DNA from: Kaistella flava (ex Peng et al. 2021)
GTDB lineage: Bacteria > Bacteroidota > Bacteroidia > Flavobacteriales > Weeksellaceae
DNA: 64,000 bases
Assembly (NCBI RefSeq): GCF_015191005.1
Contig: NZ_CP040442.1
Span: forward strand, 1,488,001-1,552,000
Direction: 5' to 3'
Every line of letters starts with the position of its first letter. Position 1 is the first letter of the stretch. Shown here one piece after another: positions 19,132 to 28,153 of the stretch. A program made the position numbers and the translations under genes. The notes under the pieces were generated by a model. It did not search any database, was not told the origin of the DNA, and saw only the letters and a program-made list of their open reading frames with translations.

Positions 19132-21423
19132 TTATCTCTTAATACTCTGTTCCTTGACGTTGCTTTTTTCGTGCTTATTATCATTCTCCAAACCCTCCAA
19201 AGGTTTATTGGTATTAATCCTGTTCATATCCTGATCATAGAGACTCAGATTTTTGTATTGAGGATTGAGCACTGCTTTTCCTTCTACCGTTTGATCATCG
19301 ATCTCAAATTTCACTTTCACAACATTTCCTTTTTCCAAAGATTTTATAGTGCTTTCTCTGTATTCTGGTTTATCGAAAATTAGGTTGGATTTCTCTACAA
19401 TCTGATCAGTATCTACTCCATAATTTTTGTAGAAATTTTGAAAATTATAATTTCCTTTTTCAGTCTTAGGTTCCGCAAAATTGAGTTTAACGAAAGCGGG
19501 TTCCAGTTGTTCCGTTTTCGGATTAGTGAATTCTATTTTCACGGAACGACCTTCCAAAAGGTTGACTGCTTCTTTAGCGGTAAATGTATTTTCTCTATTT
19601 ACAGGGAAATTTTGGGAGATATCTTCACCTTTCTCATTATTCAAAACGGCATGGTAGGAATTAAGAAAAACACCACCACTTTCTGTTTTGTTGAATTTTA
19701 AGGCAAAATCAACCTTATTTCCAGGTAATGCTTTGTCTGAATTTGTTTTAATTTCAAACTGTTTTTCAGCAGAATTCATTCCCGATTCTAAATCCTTGTG
19801 AAGTTGTTCTCCCTCACCAAAACCAAGGTATTTTAATTGATTTCTTAAATAATCTACTTGGTTAAATTCTTTTTGTGTTTCCATAATTTTTGGATTTTGA
19901 TTGTTAATATTATTTAATTTATTTTCAGATTCTTTTTTTTCCTCTCTAAATCTATCTGCCCATTTTCCGCTATCACTTAATATATTGGTGTCATATCTAG
20001 ATGGCTTCTCTTGGATCGTTCTAATTTTTTCTGACTTTTTGTAATCATTAGTGATTTCATTTTCCTGTACTTCACCGTTCATTTCTTTTTGAGTTCGAAG
20101 TACTCCACTGTCAGCAAATGATTCATACAATTTTCTTCCATTTTCACTGTTGAATAGAATAGCATCTAAAATTTCAATTCCCGAAAAATGAAGTTTTTTA
20201 TTGTAGGTGTTAACTTGCTCCGGAGTGATATTGTTTCCGTATAAAATGCACTTTGACCCACCGAACTTTGCTACTTTTCCAATGATAAAATCAAGTTGAT
20301 TATCTGGCGGCATGATGAATTTCCCAACGATATTCAACTGATTGTTGAGCACCAGCAATTCCGTCTTATCGGATATCCCAAATTTTTGAGACGTAATAAA
20401 TTTTGCAATATCTGTTGAACTGGTTATTTTAACTGGTTGATAATTTTCAACTAAAACCTGTTTACTGAAAGAATACGGTTGTATTTCTTTAAAAGATTGT
20501 GGGTTTGATTTCATATCAATATTTTCAGTTTCATTCTCATCAAATACGACATACTTTCCACTTCGCAAATTGATAATGACCCCATTATTGACCTTTATAT
20601 TTGAATCTTCTAATGCTTTTTTTAATTTGATGATACAATCCTTATCAGCTTTTGAAACTTTCAAATTTCCGCTCGGATGGTTATGAACTAGAGTTATTGC
20701 TTTTGGCTTGACTTCCAAAACATTTCCAATCAAAAGCCGATTATCTACAAATGCTGCATCAAAAGTTCCGGTAGAAATATGCTGAACAAAATATCCTTTA
20801 TCCTCAAAATCATAGACTAAAAAAGCATGTTCTACGGCTTCATCTTCCAGTGCTTTAAATAACCACGCGACATCATCAATACTTCCTATCTTTTCATTTC
20901 CAAAGAGTTGAAGTGATTTATTTTCAGCAAAACGCCGTTCTACTAATGCAAAATCGTTGGATTGCAAAGAATTTTGTGGTTCCCGTAGTAAATTGGATCC
21001 GGCACCAGTTTCATTGGGATTAAACAATTTAAAAGGTAATTTTTCGCCCGACGAGGTTTTTGCATACCTTGTTGTTTCATCTTCCTCAAAAATAAAATTT
21101 GAGTTTGCCGATATTTTCGTTTTTGCTTCTGTTGCAATCGTTTGAACTTCTTTTTCATTTTGAGTTAAATTGGGGTGGTATTTATCTTCGAGTTCTTTTC
21201 TAATTTCCTGGATCGGAACAACTGCATCGTAATCGATGAGATGTGCCTTTTTTCCTTCTTCTAATCTCACGATCAAAGATTCTCCAGTTTTAAAATAACT
21301 GAATCCCATTTTCATAAATTCGAGATTAGCAATCGCTTCATCGATGTCGGAAAATTCCATTTTCTGAAAGCCAGCAGATTCAATTTGTTCGTTGTACTTG
21401 CCTATTTCTAATGTTACACTCAT
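19132..21423 (-). CDS. RadC-like JAB/MPN domain protein with element-specific C terminus
   Basis: 763 residues. A RadC-like JAMM domain covers about residues 195-290, with the metal motif HNHPSG at 247-252 followed by S and D260 (HxHPSG...SxxD). A second alpha/beta segment (LLVLNNQLNIVGKFIMPP, GGSKCILYGNN) follows at about 345-410. The C-terminal ~240 residues (DYLRNQLKYLGFGEGEQL, HAVLNNEKGEDISQNF, LLEGRSVKIEF, QNFYKNYGVD, LSLYDQDMNRI) match a protein type carried widely by Bacteroidetes conjugative elements without known function. RadC-like domains are frequent on mobile elements; a deubiquitinase-like or DNA-associated hydrolase activity is possible but unproven. The upstream gene ends 35 bases away. 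Confidence 0.7.
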   Translation of the reverse strand: MSVTLEIGKYNEQIESAGFQKMEFSDIDEAIANLEFMKMGFSYFKTGESLIVRLEEGKKAHLIDYDAVVPIQEIRKELEDKYHPNLTQNEKEVQTIATEAKTKISANSNFIFEEDETTRYAKTSSGEKLPFKLFNPNETGAGSNLLREPQNSLQSNDFALVERRFAENKSLQLFGNEKIGSIDDVAWLFKALEDEAVEHAFLVYDFEDKGYFVQHISTGTFDAAFVDNRLLIGNVLEVKPKAITLVHNHPSGNLKVSKADKDCIIKLKKALEDSNIKVNNGVIINLRSGKYVVFDENETENIDMKSNPQSFKEIQPYSFSKQVLVENYQPVKITSSTDIAKFITSQKFGISDKTELLVLNNQLNIVGKFIMPPDNQLDFIIGKVAKFGGSKCILYGNNITPEQVNTYNKKLHFSGIEILDAILFNSENGRKLYESFADSGVLRTQKEMNGEVQENEITNDYKKSEKIRTIQEKPSRYDTNILSDSGKWADRFREEKKESENKLNNINNQNPKIMETQKEFNQVDYLRNQLKYLGFGEGEQLHKDLESGMNSAEKQFEIKTNSDKALPGNKVDFALKFNKTESGGVFLNSYHAVLNNEKGEDISQNFPVNRENTFTAKEAVNLLEGRSVKIEFTNPKTEQLEPAFVKLNFAEPKTEKGNYNFQNFYKNYGVDTDQIVEKSNLIFDKPEYRESTIKSLEKGNVVKVKFEIDDQTVEGKAVLNPQYKNLSLYDQDMNRINTNKPLEGLENDNKHEKSNVKEQSIKR

Positions 21424-21458
21424 ATTTAGTTTTTAAGAATGGTGGGATTTTTAACTGT

Positions 21459-22163
21459 TTATCTTCTGAAACCTCGCGATTTCTCATAATTTTCTTCTCG
21501 TTCGAGTTCTTCCTCTCTTATTCGATTAGCATCTTGATACAAATCAGGATCATTCACATTGAGTTGAACTTCTGATTGTTCTTGTTTTTGAGAATTACTC
21601 TCATTTTGAGAAACACCATTTACGGTATTGATTTCTTTTGACACAATATTTAAATCGTTGGTTATTTCTTTTGCCATCTCAGGGAATTGATCAATTTTAT
21701 CCTGAAGAAAACCTTTCAGTTTTAAAAGTTCAATTTTGTAGCGGTTTGTCTCGCGAGCATCATTTTTATCAACGATAATTGATGTCAATTCTCTTGCATT
21801 TTTGATTAAATCAAACTCCACCAATTTGTTGGTTTCTTTATCAATTACAAATGCTTTTTTCTCAAAATTCAATTCATTATCAGATTTTGAAAAATCTTGA
21901 ATATTGGAATATTCAATTTTATCTTTACTGTTGGTGAGGATTTCAGAAATGCTCTTATCTCTCTCCAGAAAAATCACATTCAGTCTGCTGTTATTTTCAA
22001 CGAGTTGGAAAGTTGCTCTGCTTTTGTCTTTATCTGCGACGATGGTATATCCTTGCAAAAATTTTTGAATATCGTTGGCAGAAAGTTTTTTTGAAAAAGA
22101 GTTATCTGCATCGACGATTCCGTATTTTTTTAAGTCGTCAATTGGTAAATTGTTAGTTTGCAT
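21459..22163 (-). CDS. Conjugative-element protein related to DUF3945-type proteins, function unknown
   Basis: 234 residues, no signal peptide, so cytoplasmic. The N terminus (NLPIDDLKKYGI, LSANDIQKFLQGYTIV) and the following antiparallel beta-rich part look like the repeated domain found in DUF3945/DUF4099 proteins of Bacteroidetes mobile elements. The C-terminal third is a charged coiled coil ending in REEELEREENYEKSRGFRR. Its start overlaps the end of the M23 peptidase gene by 11 bases. Assignment is by resemblance; no catalytic residues are visible. Confidence 0.5.
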   Translation of the reverse strand: MQTNNLPIDDLKKYGIVDADNSFSKKLSANDIQKFLQGYTIVADKDKSRATFQLVENNSRLNVIFLERDKSISEILTNSKDKIEYSNIQDFSKSDNELNFEKKAFVIDKETNKLVEFDLIKNARELTSIIVDKNDARETNRYKIELLKLKGFLQDKIDQFPEMAKEITNDLNIVSKEINTVNGVSQNESNSQKQEQSEVQLNVNDPDLYQDANRIREEELEREENYEKSRGFRR

Positions 22164-23022
22164 AATAGGTTGCGATTAAATTGTTTGCTTTTATAAGATC
22201 ATTTAGGAACCGAATAGGATTTATATAATTTCCATTTTCAGTAACAGAAAAGTGTAAATGTGCTCCAGTAGAATTTCCAGAATTTCCACTTTTCGCGATG
22301 ATAAATCCGGCTTTTACATATTCTCCCACTTTGTAATAAATTTGCGATAAATGGAGATAGGAGGTTACATAGGAATTGGAATGTTTGATTTTAATATAAT
22401 TTCCACCACCGCCAGAATTCCATCCTGCTTCCGTTACGATTCCGTCCATTACAGAATGTACATTTTCGTAATTCGCTTTTAAATCAGCACCATTATGCAT
22501 TTTCATTTTTCCAAATAGGGGGTGAATACGAGTTCCAAAAGGTGAGGTCACCATAATTCCATTTTTCAATGGCATAAATATTTTTGTAATTGTATTTGGT
22601 TGATCATCATTAACAAAATCATATTGTTTAATAGATGTTCTTGAATTAATTTCGGTTGAATATTCAATATTTTTTTTCATCATTTGTATTAAGGAATCTT
22701 CAATCTTTTTGAAATTGAGTTTTTGCTCTTTGTTTTTGGACAAACTATATTTGAGCATAAGTGTTTTTAAAGAATCCAATTCTCTCTTCAAATCTGATTT
22801 TGAAGTGGTATTAAAGAATTTTATTCGACTGCTTTTCTTTTTCTCTTTTTCATCTTTGACTTTTTCATCTTTGTCCTTTCCATCTTGCTGCATCTCTTCT
22901 TTTTTAGGGAAAACTTCATCCTTCTTCATTGAATTTCTGGTAAGCGTATTGAACTGCGCAAATACCAGCGAACAGCAAAACAAGATTAGAAAAGTGACCT
23001 TATATTTAAATTGTAGTTTCAT
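22153..23022 (-). CDS. Secreted M23 peptidase (conjugation peptidoglycan hydrolase)
   Basis: 289 residues: signal peptide (MKLQFKYKVTFLILFCCSLVFAQ), a lysine/glutamate-rich stalk (residues ~35-115), then an M23 LytM-type domain at ~150-275. Zinc ligands are visible as HNGAD (H176, D180) and HLH (H255, H257), with HLS near 224 completing the site. The family cleaves glycyl or peptide bonds in peptidoglycan. Within a tra operon it most likely opens the wall for the transfer channel. It starts 4 bases after the coupling-protein gene ends. The enzyme looks complete. Confidence 0.85.
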   Translation of the reverse strand: MKLQFKYKVTFLILFCCSLVFAQFNTLTRNSMKKDEVFPKKEEMQQDGKDKDEKVKDEKEKKKSSRIKFFNTTSKSDLKRELDSLKTLMLKYSLSKNKEQKLNFKKIEDSLIQMMKKNIEYSTEINSRTSIKQYDFVNDDQPNTITKIFMPLKNGIMVTSPFGTRIHPLFGKMKMHNGADLKANYENVHSVMDGIVTEAGWNSGGGGNYIKIKHSNSYVTSYLHLSQIYYKVGEYVKAGFIIAKSGNSGNSTGAHLHFSVTENGNYINPIRFLNDLIKANNLIATYYAN

Positions 23023-23026
23023 AATT

Positions 23027-25015
23027 TTAGGCTGTGATTATTTCGTTAACAATGAGTTCTACTTCTTTATTTATTTTTCTGAAATTGGTCATTAGAACTT
23101 CTTCCTTCCGGTCATTTCCTTTTTTGTCGATGAATGAATAGTAATTTGGCAGTGAGACATAATTATTTTCCTCGTTTTTAATTGCCTTCATATCAAGATT
23201 AATTTTCCCATTGATTGCCGATGTTTTATACTCTTCAGTATCATTTTCTTCACCTTGTGCAATCATCCCGACCATTTCCCCTGTTTTGAGCGCAGCGATT
23301 TTACCTGCAGGAATCATAAAATCCATTTTTTCATTAATACTGGTAGTCGTCCCTTGTTGTGAAATAGATTGTGAAAAACTTTTCTGTTTGATTTTCCCAA
23401 ACATTTTCTCCATCCAATCCAATGTGTTTTTATCTCTTGCTGAACCTGAAAGAATATTTCCAACAATAGCAGAAATCGTATCAGCAACTTCTTTTTTGTA
23501 GAACTGACGAAGCTGCGGAATTTCTTGAAGTCCTAGTAAGACTGCGATCTTATTGCTTCTTGCAGTAGCCACAATATTGTCTATTTTATGAATGTAAATG
23601 GTTGGAAATTCGTCTGCGATAATTCCTCCTGGTAAATTATCTTTCGAATTGATCAATCGTAATGTTCTATTTAAAACCGATGAATACAATGCAGAATTGA
23701 TATCCTGCGTTCCCGGATCGGAAGCCAAAATTAGGATGGACGGATTTTCTTTATCCGTGATTTTCAGTTCTACTTCATCGCCTGAAAACACCCAAAAACT
23801 TTCTTTTGTAGCCAATCTTGAAAGGAAAATTTTCAAAGTCCCAACTTGTCCTTCTAACTGATCAAATGCTTTATTATCATAAGCTGTTTTGAAAGGTGAA
23901 AGCAAGGAATAAATTTCTTCATTGGTAAAAAGAGTATCGAAAATATCTTTATAACTTCTATTCATAAAAGATAGAATATGAGGCAAATCAGAGTACTTCC
24001 CATTTTCGAAAGTCGCAAAAAAGTAGATGCAAGAAGAAAGAAAGTTGATCGCAGATTGGGTAAAAAATGCTTCCGAACCACCACCAGAACTAGAACCCCC
24101 TTTTTGTAAAGATGAAACCATAGATTCTGCCATTTCCTGTGCTTCCGCTAAGGTTCGGATATATTCTTTTTTGAATGGATTAACTCTTTTGGATTTCTCA
24201 ACGTCATTCAGATTGATGACATTAAATTGATGTTGATAATTAGAATCCTTTCTTTTCTTTTTGAGATAATGATAGTAGGCGATTTTGGCCAAATCAGGAA
24301 ATTTGAAATCATAAATACAAAGACAAAAACCCTTATCAATCATTTGTCGGATTGCCGGATTAATAACACCGAAAGATTTTCCGGATCCAGGCGTGCCAAT
24401 AACCATCGTTCCTCGAAACGGATTGATGTTGATCCAACCTTTGTTGGTTTTTTTATTAAATCTAAAGAGGTAAGGAATATTAATCGATGTGTCCGTTTTC
24501 ACCAGTTCTTGATTTTGAGCAAAACTTTCTTCTTCAATATTCCAGCGGTCTTTACCCATTTTCTGTTGCATTAATTTTGAAATATTATCGGCACCAACTT
24601 GCGCTATCAATGCCCCTAGAAAAGATAAAAATGTATAAATAATTTGATACAGATTTAATGGTGGAATTACTTTCGGAAGAGTATTGTTTCCAGCTTCAGA
24701 AATAAAAACGAGGGAAGAAAACATCAGTGATAATCCTATGATAATTGGTAAAAGGATTTGTTTACCAATATTCAAATCTATTTTTTTCTTTGCCCTTGTT
24801 CCTATTGCAACCAGTGTAATAAGAATGATCGTACAAATTTTAGCATTTAAAGGTGGGTAAAAAAGACCCATCTTCGCGAACTTTGTCAGAAGATCAGTTA
24901 CAAATGGAATATTTGCAGAAAGAAAAAACAAAGAAGCACAATCCAACAAGACGATAAAATAAACCATCTTTTGGAAAAAGCTATAGATCTTAATTTGATT
25001 CTGTTGTTCTTGCAT
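23027..25015 (-). CDS. Type IV coupling protein, TraG/VirD4 family
   Basis: 662 residues with several membrane helices in the first ~145 residues, then a cytoplasmic motor domain. Walker A is GTPGSGKS (207-214) in RGTMVIGTPGSGKSFG, and Walker B is GGIIADEFPTIY. A conserved substrate-binding pattern follows (RSNKIAVLLGLQEIPQLRQFY). Coupling proteins bring the relaxase-DNA complex to the secretion channel and power transfer. In this element the gene lies downstream of traN, next to the peptidase, and not beside the relaxase. The family is secure; in Bacteroidetes elements such genes are named mobC or traG by different authors, so I give no symbol. Confidence 0.88.
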   Translation of the reverse strand: MQEQQNQIKIYSFFQKMVYFIVLLDCASLFFLSANIPFVTDLLTKFAKMGLFYPPLNAKICTIILITLVAIGTRAKKKIDLNIGKQILLPIIIGLSLMFSSLVFISEAGNNTLPKVIPPLNLYQIIYTFLSFLGALIAQVGADNISKLMQQKMGKDRWNIEEESFAQNQELVKTDTSINIPYLFRFNKKTNKGWININPFRGTMVIGTPGSGKSFGVINPAIRQMIDKGFCLCIYDFKFPDLAKIAYYHYLKKKRKDSNYQHQFNVINLNDVEKSKRVNPFKKEYIRTLAEAQEMAESMVSSLQKGGSSSGGGSEAFFTQSAINFLSSCIYFFATFENGKYSDLPHILSFMNRSYKDIFDTLFTNEEIYSLLSPFKTAYDNKAFDQLEGQVGTLKIFLSRLATKESFWVFSGDEVELKITDKENPSILILASDPGTQDINSALYSSVLNRTLRLINSKDNLPGGIIADEFPTIYIHKIDNIVATARSNKIAVLLGLQEIPQLRQFYKKEVADTISAIVGNILSGSARDKNTLDWMEKMFGKIKQKSFSQSISQQGTTTSINEKMDFMIPAGKIAALKTGEMVGMIAQGEENDTEEYKTSAINGKINLDMKAIKNEENNYVSLPNYYSFIDKKGNDRKEEVLMTNFRKINKEVELIVNEIITA

Positions 25016-25055
25016 TGTGAAATATTAGAGGTTATGAAACTGAAGACTGAAGAGA

Positions 25056-25931
25056 TTAAAAAGTATCAGCATTTAAAATATCGGAATACTTCACGGTCAT
25101 TTCGATGGCTCTCCCAGAGAGTTGTTCTTCCAAAAGTCGAATTTTCATCACCTTACTATTGGGATAAGTAAATTTTTTGAAGACGTAAATATTGCGGTAA
25201 CTTTTCTTGAATTGTTTTTGATCGTATAATTTAAATACTGGATCAAGTGCGATACTCTGATTATTGGTTGCCTTGTAGATTTTTTTATCCTCTACAGAAA
25301 ATTTAATTGCATCGATATCATAACCTAAATTGGAAGAATTTAGAAAAGTCATGTCCAGAAATATGTAATCATTTACCACATAAACATCATTAATCTGCAT
25401 CGTGAGTTTTAGGCCTTTTACTTCTCGAATAGGTTTATTTAATTTCTTTTTACGTAAAATATCTAAAGAGAATCGATGCAGTTCTGAATTGGAGAATGCC
25501 ATCTTAGGATATTCAAGCGGCTGCATGTCTTCGGGTTGAATTTGGATATTGGTTACAGCGTTGCCTTTAAAATCTAAATAATTGACTTTGTACTGAGCCA
25601 TAAACGATTGGCAAACGATGGTAATAACTCCTAAATTATTTTCGTCAATATCTTTACGAATTGAAGTTGAATCCATTTCAGTCACATCGGTGATTTTTAT
25701 TCGCGCGATATTTTCAGCAGGTAAATCACCAGTGAGATTACTTGTTGATAAATCCACAAACTGAATCGGTTCCGGAGAAATAATATGAAGACTAACTCCA
25801 TTTGAAATATCTAATTTTGTTAGATCTGTAACTCGCTTTTCGGGCATTTCTGTTTGACCAGAAACTGATATTACTGCAAAAATCGATAATGCAAGAAGTA
25901 ATCTTTTCGATGTATTTTTAATCATTTTCAT
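25056..25931 (-). CDS. traN: Conjugative transposon protein TraN (DUF4138)
   Basis: 291 residues with a signal peptide (KRLLLALSIFAVISVSG) and a beta-rich body. The pattern VTDLTKLDISNGVSLHIISP near the N terminus, RFSLDILRKKKLNK in the middle and YVVNDYIFLDMTFLNSSN match the TraN family of Bacteroidetes conjugative transposons. TraN is thought to be the VirB9-like outer part of the channel that works with TraM. Its start overlaps the end of traM by 14 bases. The next gene, the coupling protein, begins after a 40-base gap. Confidence 0.82.
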   Translation of the reverse strand: MKMIKNTSKRLLLALSIFAVISVSGQTEMPEKRVTDLTKLDISNGVSLHIISPEPIQFVDLSTSNLTGDLPAENIARIKITDVTEMDSTSIRKDIDENNLGVITIVCQSFMAQYKVNYLDFKGNAVTNIQIQPEDMQPLEYPKMAFSNSELHRFSLDILRKKKLNKPIREVKGLKLTMQINDVYVVNDYIFLDMTFLNSSNLGYDIDAIKFSVEDKKIYKATNNQSIALDPVFKLYDQKQFKKSYRNIYVFKKFTYPNSKVMKIRLLEEQLSGRAIEMTVKYSDILNADTF

Positions 25932-27141
25932 TTTGTTTAAGTTCTTTGTCGTTAATAAGGAAGATGTAAGAATTGTATTTCAGTTTTGCTTTGTTTTGGC
26001 GGATCATATTGGAAATGGTTTTAGAAGTCGAACTGAATAAACTGCTAAAAAGACTGGTGAAAAAACTTTCTCCACTGCTATCCATTTGGGTTCCCTGTAC
26101 AGAATTGGCACCCATTTCTCGGAGCATTTCTCGAAAGTCACTTTGTGGTACATATAATCCCTGCATTCCGTCCATGTCAAAAACAGAGAGATTTATGGGC
26201 AGAATTTCACCGTTATTTAAAATTGAAATCACATTCAAATTCACTCTCTGTAGAGAAAATCCTGATATTTGACCGTACAAAATAGACCCTTTACTAATTT
26301 TATGTTTTCCAACATTGATGTCTTCCAACAGGCGAAAACGGATTCGACTTCCGAGATAACCTTTTAGATTTTCATCAATCACTGCTTTTATAAAATTGTT
26401 ATCCTTTTTCTTCGAGATTGAATTGAAACTTGGATTCAATGATGACTTATTTACGCGAAGGGTGGAGTTTAAAAAAGCGGCCATCTTTTCTTTGTTTTTT
26501 TTCAACTTCTTTTCAGAAGTCAATGCAGACTGATATTCCGGATCTTTTGCTTTTTCCAAAGAATCCATCATCAACATTTGTTTTCTTAACATTTGAACCG
26601 GATCATTCTCTTTTTCCTGTTTTGCAGCATTTAAACCTGATGGAGAATTGGAATAATTATCTCCATTGCTTCCTTGTCCATTGCTTTCATTATTCAGCAT
26701 CCGTATCATTTCTGCGGAACGCTGAAAATCTTTTTCATCAGAATTTATTTTTGACTGTTGCTTGTAGTAACTACCCTTTCCCAAATCAGTTGAACTTCCA
26801 TTATTAAGAGATCGAACTGTTTTAAGAGAATCGATATACCGTTTTTGTTGATCATCAAGGTTATCCGAAAAATTTTGCAAACTATCTTCTTCTTTATCAA
26901 TTCCATCAAGCATTGATCTTCCATCTCCTTTTTTGAAGAAATCATCATAGGCTGCATTTTTCGATAATATAGAATCCTGCGTTTCTCCCAGATTAATTGA
27001 TAAATCTTGAGTTACTTTCGGCGGCTGTTTTTCTTTCCCTAAATATTTTGTCGTCTGATAGCCAAGAAAAAGGATAACTGGCAGAAGAATCAATGGAAAA
27101 ATATATTTTGGCTGTTTAAAATTGAGTTTCTTAATGTCCAT
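25918..27141 (-). CDS. traM: Conjugative transposon protein TraM
   Basis: 407 residues. A single membrane helix lies near residues 12-30 (YIFPLILLPVILFLGY), followed by a long acidic, Asn/Ser-rich linker and the conserved TraM C-terminal domain (IKAVIDENLKGYLGSRIRFR, ISKGSILYGQISGF, ILPINLSVFDMDGMQGLYVP). The layout resembles VirB10: inner-membrane anchor, periplasmic linker, beta-barrel-like domain. It is expected to span the periplasm and connect TraJ/TraK with TraN. It overlaps traN by 14 and the TraL-position gene by 11 bases, so translation is coupled. Confidence 0.85.
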   Translation of the reverse strand: MDIKKLNFKQPKYIFPLILLPVILFLGYQTTKYLGKEKQPPKVTQDLSINLGETQDSILSKNAAYDDFFKKGDGRSMLDGIDKEEDSLQNFSDNLDDQQKRYIDSLKTVRSLNNGSSTDLGKGSYYKQQSKINSDEKDFQRSAEMIRMLNNESNGQGSNGDNYSNSPSGLNAAKQEKENDPVQMLRKQMLMMDSLEKAKDPEYQSALTSEKKLKKNKEKMAAFLNSTLRVNKSSLNPSFNSISKKKDNNFIKAVIDENLKGYLGSRIRFRLLEDINVGKHKISKGSILYGQISGFSLQRVNLNVISILNNGEILPINLSVFDMDGMQGLYVPQSDFREMLREMGANSVQGTQMDSSGESFFTSLFSSLFSSTSKTISNMIRQNKAKLKYNSYIFLINDKELKQNEND

Positions 27142-27496
27142 TTTTCAAAGTTTGATATTGATTGAATAAATATTCGATTCTGAGACTGTCACTTTTAGTT
27201 AAAGGACCATTTTCTCTTTTGTTTTTAAGTTGCTGAAGTTCCTTCACCACGCCACTCATTTTCTGTTCAGTTTTATCCATATCAAATTTTATCTGATCGC
27301 TTTTTGAATAAAGGTTTGGAATGTTATTTTTGAAGGAAAATTTCGGAGTGAAATAAAAATATTGAATGAAGATCAAACCAAAAGAAATGAGCAAAACAAT
27401 CATTACGTAACCGTAAACTTGCTTTGGATGTTTCATAATCCAGTCCTTAAACTGACGAAATTGTTCTTTAACAAGGTTGTATTTTTCACTGATCAT
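27131..27496 (-). CDS. Small membrane protein at the TraL position
   Basis: 121 residues with one clear transmembrane helix at ~28-48 (QVYGYVMIVLLISFGLIFIQYF) and a C-terminal coiled-coil-like half (DKTEQKMSGVVKELQQLKNK). It sits between traK and traM, where CTnDOT-type elements carry traL, and has about the expected size. It overlaps traM by 11 bases and shares a base with traK. I assign it by position; sequence similarity to known TraL proteins is not obvious to me. Confidence 0.6.
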   Translation of the reverse strand: MISEKYNLVKEQFRQFKDWIMKHPKQVYGYVMIVLLISFGLIFIQYFYFTPKFSFKNNIPNLYSKSDQIKFDMDKTEQKMSGVVKELQQLKNKRENGPLTKSDSLRIEYLFNQYQTLKNGH

Positions 27497-28110
27497 TAGT
27501 AGTTGGATTTTGTTTTGTTAGACAGTTCGCTATTATCTAAAATTCTCCAGTTTCTCAGAAGAACACCGTGTGGATTATTTGGACTTCTTATCATGTCCTC
27601 AAAACTCCCCTCTGTAATCAATTTCCGAATGATTAGGGACTTTTTCCGGTTGATCATCTGCGTACCGTAATAGATGAATTTTCTATTTGGTAAATCTATT
27701 TTTATGGAATCGTTCCTTACCGTAACCAGAGAATTTCCAGAGATAATCTGATTATAAAATCCCTTCTCTCGCAGATTCGTATATTCTTTTTTTCCACTAT
27801 CATCAATGAGGTAAAGAGATTTCTCGACGTTTTCCTTGATGTATCTGTCATCAGGTGCTAGGGTGAAAAACAATCGGTGAAATAATTCGATCTGAGATTG
27901 ATACTCCACTGGTCTGTTTAATAATTCGTCTGTTTGTTTAACCAAAATTGGAACACCATTGTCAATCACGTACAGCGATTTCCGTGAATCTTGCACCATT
28001 TTGTAAGCCATCACAAATCCTGCAATAACAACGAAAACCGAAAAGAGTATCGATGCTATTGACACCGCTTTATTTATTTTTATTTTTTGTTCTATATTTT
28101 TAACTAGCAT
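27496..28110 (-). CDS. traK: Conjugative transposon protein TraK (VirB8-like)
   Basis: 204 residues. One N-terminal membrane helix (SIASILFSVFVVIAGFVMAY) precedes a soluble periplasmic domain containing ELLNRPVEYQSQIELFHRLFF and DDRYIKENVEKSLYLIDDSG, the recognisable TraK signature, with GKREYTNLREKGFYNQ-like text after it. The family is a bitopic VirB8-type scaffold of the inner membrane complex. It is directly followed by the TraL-position gene and preceded by traJ after a 43-base gap. Confidence 0.85.
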   Translation of the reverse strand: MLVKNIEQKIKINKAVSIASILFSVFVVIAGFVMAYKMVQDSRKSLYVIDNGVPILVKQTDELLNRPVEYQSQIELFHRLFFTLAPDDRYIKENVEKSLYLIDDSGKKEYTNLREKGFYNQIISGNSLVTVRNDSIKIDLPNRKFIYYGTQMINRKKSLIIRKLITEGSFEDMIRSPNNPHGVLLRNWRILDNSELSNKTKSNY

Positions 28111-28153
28111 GATTTAAAGTTGTAGATGTTAGACTTCAGACATTAGATTATCA